A DNA stretch of 64,000 bases from JAWKIJ01 sp041394325. GTDB lineage: Bacteria > Actinomycetota > Acidimicrobiia > Acidimicrobiales > Microtrichaceae. A program made the translations under genes and the position numbers. The stretch lies in assembly GCA_041394325.1 (NCBI GenBank), contig JAWKIJ010000001.1, positions 1,612,001-1,676,000 of the forward strand, given 5' to 3'. This document shows positions 58,862 through 64,000 of the stretch, one piece after another. The notes beneath the pieces are model-generated. The model saw only the letters and a list, made by a program, of their open reading frames with translations. It was not told where the DNA came from and made no database searches. How positions within the stretch are numbered: position 1 is the first letter of the stretch; every line of letters begins with the position of its first letter.

Positions 58862-60439
58862 ATGGGGATCACCAGGTGGAAACGCATCTCCGGGCTCGTC
58901 GCCGCGGTGGTGTTGACGTCGTCGGCCCTCGTGGGAGGAGGGCCCGTCGCCGCGGCCGGTGCGCAGAGCGGCGACGGCGTGATCGTGTTCGACGGCGGGG
59001 GATGGGGCCATGGCGTGGGGATGAGCCAGTACGGCGCCAAGGGCCGGGCGCTCGCGGGTCAGAGTGCGGCGCAGATCCTCGACTTCTACTACCCCGGTGC
59101 ACCCTTGGAGACGAGGTCCCTCGGGGGGCCGCGCGTGGGCCTCGGTGAGCCGACCGCCGTCGAGCTGACGGTCCGCGGCGGCAGCTTGAGAGTCGGGCCG
59201 GTGGGCGGTGCATCCCGGGTCATCGCTGGGGACGGCCAGGCGGTTCGCGTGCAGCCGTTCTCGACGGCGGTGATCTTCCAGCAGATCTCGCCGACGGTCG
59301 GCAACTTCGAGGCGGCCGCCACAGGTCCGGCCGCGTTCTCGTGGAGCCCGGGAGCGACGGTAACGGTTTCGACGACGGGCCGTGCCTACACGTTCGGTAC
59401 GTTGCGGGCCATCCCGGTCTCGGGCTCGCTTCGCGTGGTGCTCGCCGACCTTTCGATGGACCAGTACCTCTATGGCCTGGGAGAGGTCCCGGCGTCGTGG
59501 CCGACCGAGGCGTTGCGAAGCCAGGCGATCGCCGGGCGGAGCTTCGCCGCGTACCGGCTGGCGCACCCTCGCAACGGTGATTTCGACCTGTATGCGTCGG
59601 TGTCCGACCAGGCCTACGTGGGCACCACCCAGACGGCGGGTCCGTCGGGTGCCAACTGGATCGCCGCGGTCGACTCCACGTCGGGGCAGGTGCTCACGAG
59701 CGGGGGTTCGGTGATCCAGGCGTTCTATTCGTCGAGCAACGGGGGGTACACGGCGCGCAGTGACTACGTCTGGTCCGCCACCCTGCCGTACCTGATCGCC
59801 CGGCCCGATCCCTTCGACCAGGTCGACGGCAACAACAACTTCTCGTGGCGGCGCGGCTACACGCCCGACCAACTCGGGAACTGGCTGCGAGCCGCGGGTC
59901 GCGGCACGGTCGGTTCGGTGACCTCGGTGTCGATCGGCGGGAACGTCGGTACGTCCGGACGGACCGACCGTGCGACCGTCACGGTCGTGGGCACCGCGGG
60001 ACGGGCGACGATGACGGGCAACCAGTTCCGCGCGGCGGTCAATGCGGGAGCACCTTCGGCGACGGAGTTGCCGAGCACGAAGTTCGCCATCGGCCAATCC
60101 GACTCCGCAACGGCACCGCCACCGCCTCCGAGGGACACGACGGCACCGAGGATCGCAGTGCTCAGCGGGAATCCGATGCGTTACGGGTCGGTCGGTCGGG
60201 TGTGTGGTTTCGTCGTCTCCGACGAGACGGCGATCACCGCGATCGCGGTCCGTATCGGCCGTACCGACCTCCGGAGCCCCGTCGGCGGGGTCTTTCCGGA
60301 TCGCCCCGCACTGTTGTGCGTGGAGATTCCCCGAAGGCTCCGTGGATCGCGCACCACCGGTGTCACGCTGATCGGTGCGGCGATCGACGCCTCCGCGAAC
60401 CTGTCGTTCGCCCTCCGTCCCGCGTCGATCGCACGCTGA
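58862..60439 (+). CDS. SpoIID/LytB-domain exported protein
   Basis: A 525-residue exported protein: signal LVAAVVLTSSALVGGGPVAAA, then GGWGHGVGMSQYGAKGRAL, DLSMDQYLYGLGEVPASWP, EALRSQAIAGRSFAAYRLA and YSSSNGGYTA, the SpoIID marks of lytic transglycosylase-like cell-wall enzymes. The last 100 residues (after DTTAPRIAVLSG) are an Ig-like add-on with a disulfide-type cysteine pair. Cuts murein or a related glycan; no sporulation genes are seen, so the role is in wall remodelling. Confidence 0.9.
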   Translation: MGITRWKRISGLVAAVVLTSSALVGGGPVAAAGAQSGDGVIVFDGGGWGHGVGMSQYGAKGRALAGQSAAQILDFYYPGAPLETRSLGGPRVGLGEPTAVELTVRGGSLRVGPVGGASRVIAGDGQAVRVQPFSTAVIFQQISPTVGNFEAAATGPAAFSWSPGATVTVSTTGRAYTFGTLRAIPVSGSLRVVLADLSMDQYLYGLGEVPASWPTEALRSQAIAGRSFAAYRLAHPRNGDFDLYASVSDQAYVGTTQTAGPSGANWIAAVDSTSGQVLTSGGSVIQAFYSSSNGGYTARSDYVWSATLPYLIARPDPFDQVDGNNNFSWRRGYTPDQLGNWLRAAGRGTVGSVTSVSIGGNVGTSGRTDRATVTVVGTAGRATMTGNQFRAAVNAGAPSATELPSTKFAIGQSDSATAPPPPPRDTTAPRIAVLSGNPMRYGSVGRVCGFVVSDETAITAIAVRIGRTDLRSPVGGVFPDRPALLCVEIPRRLRGSRTTGVTLIGAAIDASANLSFALRPASIAR

Positions 60440-60444
60440 GGCCG

Positions 60445-61605
60445 TCAGCCTCCCGATCCCGGAGCCTCCGCGCCGTCGGCCAACGCGTCGTCGCTGTCGG
60501 CCAGGTCGTACCAGCCGTCGGGAAGGCTGACCGGGCGCGGACCCTGCTGGTGGCCTCGCTTGGCCCTCCGCCCCTCCGCGGTCATCGCCGTGGTGGGGTC
60601 CAACGATTCCAACGCGGCGGCCAACTGCGTGCTGCTCTCCACGACGTTGAGCGACCGCCGCAACGCGTTGCCGACGGGGTAGCCCTTGAGGTACCAGCCG
60701 GTGTGCTTGCGAAACTCCCGAACGCCCAGCCATTCGCCGGCCCATCGTTGTAGGAGATCGAGATGGGTGAGCATGGTCGCCGTGACCTCGCCCAACAGTG
60801 GGGGGTCGGGAACGGGCCTCCCGGCGAACGCGGCACCGAGGTCCCCGAACAGCCACGGCCTGCCCAGGCACCCCCGGCCGATCACGACGCCGTCACAACC
60901 CGTCTGGGCCACCATCCTGACGGCGTCCGCCGCCTCCCAGACGTCACCGTTGCCCAGCACCGGGATCTCGGGGACCGCCGCCTTCAGTTCGCCGATCGCG
61001 TCCCAATCCGCGGTGCCCGAGTAGAGCTGGGTCGCGGTACGCGCGTGCAAGGCGATGGCGGCGCATCCTGCGTCGACCGCTCGACGACCGGTCTCGAGAA
61101 ACGTGAGGTGGTCGTCGTCGATCCCCATGCGGAACTTGGCGGTGACGGGGACCGCGCCGCCCGAGGCCTGCTCGGCGGCACGCACCGCGGATCGCATGAT
61201 CCGTGACAGCAGGCGCCGTCGAACCGGCAGTGCCGCACCCCCGCCGTTTCGCGTGACCTTGGCCACCGGACAACCGAAGTTGAGGTCCACATGGTGCACG
61301 CCGACCTCCTCCACCAATCGCCGGACGGCCTCGCCCACCTCGGTCGGATCGATGCCGTAGAGCTGGGTGCTGCGGACCGGCTCGTCGGCGTCGAAGTGGG
61401 TCAGACGGCGCGTCTTCGCGTTGCCTTCGAGGAAGGCACGCGCGGTGATCATCTCGCTGACGTACAGGCCCGCACCGTGGGCCCGACACAATCGCCGGAA
61501 CGGCGCGTTGGTCACGCCGGCCATCGGGGCCAACACCACCGGGACGTCCAGGTCGATCGGTCCGATGCTCAGCCCGGCCACGGTGGGCGCGGCGGGAGCC
61601 GTCAC
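60445..61605 (-). CDS. dusB: tRNA-dihydrouridine synthase
   Basis: A 386-residue FMN enzyme that reduces uridines in the tRNA D-loop. LAPMAGVTNAPFRRL, NFGCPVAKVTRNG with the catalytic cysteine, FRKHTGWYLKGYP, and GNGDVWEA / VVIGRGCLGRPWLF for FMN. DusB-type by length. The GTG at 61605 overlaps the methyltransferase stop (GTGA). The last 70 residues are a basic, low-complexity tail. It ends five bases from the convergent SpoIID-like gene. Confidence 0.93.
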   Translation of the reverse strand: MTAPAAPTVAGLSIGPIDLDVPVVLAPMAGVTNAPFRRLCRAHGAGLYVSEMITARAFLEGNAKTRRLTHFDADEPVRSTQLYGIDPTEVGEAVRRLVEEVGVHHVDLNFGCPVAKVTRNGGGAALPVRRRLLSRIMRSAVRAAEQASGGAVPVTAKFRMGIDDDHLTFLETGRRAVDAGCAAIALHARTATQLYSGTADWDAIGELKAAVPEIPVLGNGDVWEAADAVRMVAQTGCDGVVIGRGCLGRPWLFGDLGAAFAGRPVPDPPLLGEVTATMLTHLDLLQRWAGEWLGVREFRKHTGWYLKGYPVGNALRRSLNVVESSTQLAAALESLDPTTAMTAEGRRAKRGHQQGPRPVSLPDGWYDLADSDDALADGAEAPGSGG

Positions 61606-63152
61606 GGGCGCTCGCCCGTACCGGCGGCGCAGCCGGAGGTGGCGTAGGTCCGCAGGCGGTCGTGGTCGGCCGAATCCAGGAGTCGGATCACGTCGAGCAC
61701 GGGAGCCCCCGGCCCGCTCATGACGGCCATCGCGGCGCGCCGCGGCGAACTCCTCGGTGGGAGTGCGGTCGTGATCACCACGAGCGGCATCGCCGTCCGC
61801 GCCGCGGTTCGGGGTCGTGTCGGGTACTCGTGGAGGACGGCGGCGGTGCCGAGCACGCGCCAGAACGTGTCGGCGCTCCGCATGCCGCTGGCACCCGACG
61901 TCAGCGACCCCGCGACCAGGAACGCCCATTCCCGCCCGGTCGAGTCGGTGGCCACCAGGTCGATGCTGACCCCCGAGGAACGTGGGCGTACGTCGGTGCG
62001 GAGGTCGACGAAGCCGCACTCCGCCAACAGCGCGGCGGCGACGGCTGTGGCGGGACGACCCTCGCGCAACGCGGTCCGAACGGGACCCACCGCGGAGGTG
62101 ATGTCGATCGGCTCGGCCGACGGGTCCGACCGGGGTGTGGTGGTCACGATCGGGCGTGGCAACAGGCGCGGGCGAAGCGTCGCGAGGTCGTCGGCGGGGT
62201 ACGCCGAGCGCCGTCCGCGTTCCTCGGCCACCCGCGCCACGGCGAGGTCGATGTAGGCCGGGTCGGTGTCGTAACCCACGAAATGGCGGTCGGTGCGGAC
62301 CGCGGCGACGGCGGTGCTACCCGATCCCATGAAGGGATCGAGCACGACATCGCCCTCGTAGGTGTACAGCTCGATGACGCGCTGTGGGAGCTCGACGGGG
62401 AATGGGGCCGGGTGGCCGACACGTCGGGCGCTCTCGGGAGCGAGCTCCCACAGGTCGGTCGTGGCCTCCATGAACTCCTCACGGGAGATCGTGGCGGCCG
62501 AGGGCAGGCCTTCACCCCGGCGCTGCTCGGGGGTGAGCGCTCGGTCGAATCGGCCCTTGCTCGCGATCACCACCCGTTCGGTCACGTCGCGCAACACCGG
62601 GTTGGAGGGGCGTTGGAAGGTGCCCCAGGCGCAGGAGCCACCGGCGGCCCGGCCCTTCCACCAGACCACCTCGCCGCGCAGCAGCAGGCCCAGGTCCGAC
62701 AGGATCGCCGTGACGTCGCCCGAGAGTGAGCGGTACGGACGGCGTCCGAGGTTGGCGACGTTGACGGCGATCCGGCCACCCGGCTCGAGGACGCGGGTGC
62801 ATTCGGCGAACACGTCGCGGAGCAGGCCGAGGTACTCGAAGTAGTCGGCGGGGACCCCCCCGACGCCGAGTTCCTCCTCGTACTGCTTGCCGGCGAAGTA
62901 GGGCGGTGACGTGACCACCAACGCGACCGAGGCGGTGGGGACCGCATCCATCGAGCGTGAATCACCACGGTGGATGACGTCGAGCGCGGCGGGCGCTCCG
63001 ACGGTCGACTCGGTGGAGATCGTCGGTGGCACGAAACGGTCGTAGAAGGCCGAGGCATCGTGGGCCTCGCGACGGCCCGAGCCGAAGTTGGCGGTCGAGG
63101 TCGACGTCCGTCGACGCCCTGATGCGCCGGCCGTCCGGGAGGGCCTGGCCAT
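61602..63152 (-). CDS. DNA methyltransferase (N4/N6 type, beta order) with C-terminal extra domain
   Basis: A 516-residue protein. Motif IV VTSPPYFAGKQY lies near residue 80 and motif I DPFMGSGSTAVAA near 272, the beta-class order; SPPY points to N4-cytosine or N6-adenine methylation. An extra domain (about 350-510) has GFVDLRTDVRPRSSGVSIDL and EWAFLVAGSLTSGASG, which is like a degenerate PD-(D/E)XK fold, but the lysine is missing. No restriction partner is near, so it may be an orphan enzyme. The recognition site is unknown. Confidence 0.85.
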   Translation of the reverse strand: MARPSRTAGASGRRRTSTSTANFGSGRREAHDASAFYDRFVPPTISTESTVGAPAALDVIHRGDSRSMDAVPTASVALVVTSPPYFAGKQYEEELGVGGVPADYFEYLGLLRDVFAECTRVLEPGGRIAVNVANLGRRPYRSLSGDVTAILSDLGLLLRGEVVWWKGRAAGGSCAWGTFQRPSNPVLRDVTERVVIASKGRFDRALTPEQRRGEGLPSAATISREEFMEATTDLWELAPESARRVGHPAPFPVELPQRVIELYTYEGDVVLDPFMGSGSTAVAAVRTDRHFVGYDTDPAYIDLAVARVAEERGRRSAYPADDLATLRPRLLPRPIVTTTPRSDPSAEPIDITSAVGPVRTALREGRPATAVAAALLAECGFVDLRTDVRPRSSGVSIDLVATDSTGREWAFLVAGSLTSGASGMRSADTFWRVLGTAAVLHEYPTRPRTAARTAMPLVVITTALPPRSSPRRAAMAVMSGPGAPVLDVIRLLDSADHDRLRTYATSGCAAGTGERP

Positions 63153-63181
63153 AGGCGCACACCCTACCGATCCCGGCCTCC

Positions 63182-63239
63182 GCCGGTTTTGTTACGCGAA
63201 CGTCGCGTCCTGGTCGCGATGTTCGCGCGACAGAACGGG
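63182..63239. repeat. Palindromic repeat, copy 4 (degenerate)
   Basis: Arms of about 26 bases around TCCTGG(T), with several mismatches. Its right arm resembles the mirror of the left arm of copy 1. It covers the last 15 or so codons of the MFS gene and reaches 30 bases from the methyltransferase ATG. Confidence 0.75.
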
Positions 63240-64000
63240 CACGGGGTACTCGGTGGCGGGGGTGCCACGGTGCTCGCGCTCGGCGAGAAGCGCGGCCTCG
63301 GCCGCGGCCTGTTCCGCGTTCATCGTGCGCATCGGGAGGTACCTCCACGCGAGCCCGACCGCCAGCAGGCAGATCGCTGCCCCGACGAACACCGCGAGCT
63401 GCATGCCGCCGACGAACGCCCGCGAGGCGGCATATTCGATCTGTCGCGCGAGCGGAGCCGGAACGCGCCTGTCGGCCGCGACGTACAGCGCCTTTCCGAT
63501 GGAGTCGCGGATGGCCGCGTCGGCAACGTGGGGGAGGCCCTTCGGCGGGGTGATGAGCCCGTGGTAGCGGGCGGCGAAGATCGAGCCGATCACCGCCACG
63601 CCGAGCGCACCCCCGGCCTGTCGGGTCGTGTCGTTGACAGCGGATCCGACACCGGCCTTGTTGAGCGGCAACGACGCCATGATCGACTCGGTGGCCGGAG
63701 CCATCACGGTGCCCATCCCCAGGCCGAAGGCGAATCGCACGACGGAGCCCCACAGCACCGAGCTCATAAGGGTCTCAGAGGCGTAGGACATCAGCACGCC
63801 GGTGACGATGAACAGGCCGATCATCACCGTGTACTTCGTGCCGATCCGCTGCACGATCCTGGGTGCGTACGGCCCGGCGATCATGATGCCGATCGCGACG
63901 GGTGCGGTGAGCATGCCGGACTTGAACGGCGAGTATCCGAGGACGAACTGGAAGTACTGCGTGAGCAGGAAGGTCGAGCCGAACAGGGCGAAGAAGGTCA
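63192..64000 (-). CDS. MFS drug-type exporter, DHA2 (14-helix) family, C-terminal part
   Basis: The last 269 residues of a gene that begins beyond the window. Helices with FFALFGSTFLLTQYFQFVLG, the drug-exporter stretch GSAVNDTTRQAGGALGVAVIG (motif C-like) and a charged tail are typical of EmrB/QacA pumps. The stop TAA at 63192-63194 and the final residues (PVLSREHRDQDATFA) are encoded by palindromic copy 4. Confidence 0.85.
   Translation of the reverse strand, partial: TFFALFGSTFLLTQYFQFVLGYSPFKSGMLTAPVAIGIMIAGPYAPRIVQRIGTKYTVMIGLFIVTGVLMSYASETLMSSVLWGSVVRFAFGLGMGTVMAPATESIMASLPLNKAGVGSAVNDTTRQAGGALGVAVIGSIFAARYHGLITPPKGLPHVADAAIRDSIGKALYVAADRRVPAPLARQIEYAASRAFVGGMQLAVFVGAAICLLAVGLAWRYLPMRTMNAEQAAAEAALLAEREHRGTPATEYPVPVLSREHRDQDATFA

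Noticed and set aside
58454..60871. 800-residue minus-strand frame across the SpoIID gene
   Set aside because: His/Arg/Gly-rich mirror of the plus-strand coding sequence, with no family features.

Overview
The window is very GC-rich, densely packed chromosomal DNA with strong G/C preference at third codon positions. The gene set fits an actinomycete, and I infer the class Acidimicrobiia: a PduO-type adenosyltransferase, class I fumarase, NAD-type short 6-phosphogluconate dehydrogenase, many GTG starts, a peptidoglycan amidase with GW(A/I)xDPDTS-type repeats, and a phosphatidylcholine synthase-like enzyme. No rRNA, tRNA, CRISPR, transposase, integrase or phage gene was seen, and no gene-free gap reaches 300 bases.

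Layout. 1-4261: end of a 2-oxoacid dehydrogenase E2 gene, a fused LipB-LipA lipoylation gene, a flavin-binding-fold protein and an M24 peptidase, all linked by start/stop overlaps. 4255-11505: membrane protein, TAP-like lipoprotein hydrolase, cobalamin-dependent MetH, asparaginase. 11544-20104: a large secreted protein, a conserved unknown, leucyl aminopeptidase with cob(I)alamin adenosyltransferase, a rhodanese-E1 fusion, and a secreted amidase. 20207-22000: dTDP-sugar enzymes. 22604-28645: PLP lyase of the sphingosine-1-phosphate lyase type, FGGY kinase, ceramidase-like protein and enoyl-CoA hydratase/isomerase. 28695-36456: transporter, unknown, rRNA methyltransferase, thiolase, O-methyltransferase, and a PAS-PAS-GAF-SpoIIE-HATPase regulator. 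36511-42535: ProA-like dehydrogenase, FAD-linked 2-hydroxyacid dehydrogenase, thiamine-diphosphate enzyme, fused carboxyltransferase. 42601-50890: SCP lipoprotein, acyl-CoA ligase with flavodoxin, DUF1385 protein, SDR, Lrp regulator, AI-2E-type permease, acyltransferase, phosphatidylcholine synthase-like protein. 50889-57134: HemW-like protein, fumarase and pgl-zwf-gnd. 57261-64000: kelch-like and SpoIID-like surface proteins, DusB, DNA methyltransferase and a truncated MFS pump.

Two features run through the window. First, ten genes are broken by 17 apparent frameshifts. Each is repaired by adding back either one CG step in a CG run (nine sites) or one G or C in a short G/C run (eight sites), and every repaired gene then has a length divisible by three. 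I read these as sequencing or assembly deletions rather than pseudogenes. Second, four copies of a roughly 60-base palindrome (core GTCGCGCGAA...TCGCG with its mirror) sit between genes near 6.7, 30.6, 31.6 and 63.2 kb; this is the clearest unexplained element.

Gene cooperation. LipB-LipA would lipoylate the E2 subunit encoded just upstream. Gnd, Zwf and Pgl form the oxidative pentose phosphate segment. The adenosyltransferase and MetH both handle cobalamin. The phosphatidylcholine synthase-like enzyme and the neighbouring acyltransferase point to phospholipid synthesis. The PLP lyase, kinase, ceramidase-like protein and enoyl-CoA isomerase may act together on a lipid or amino-alcohol substrate, but that is inference.
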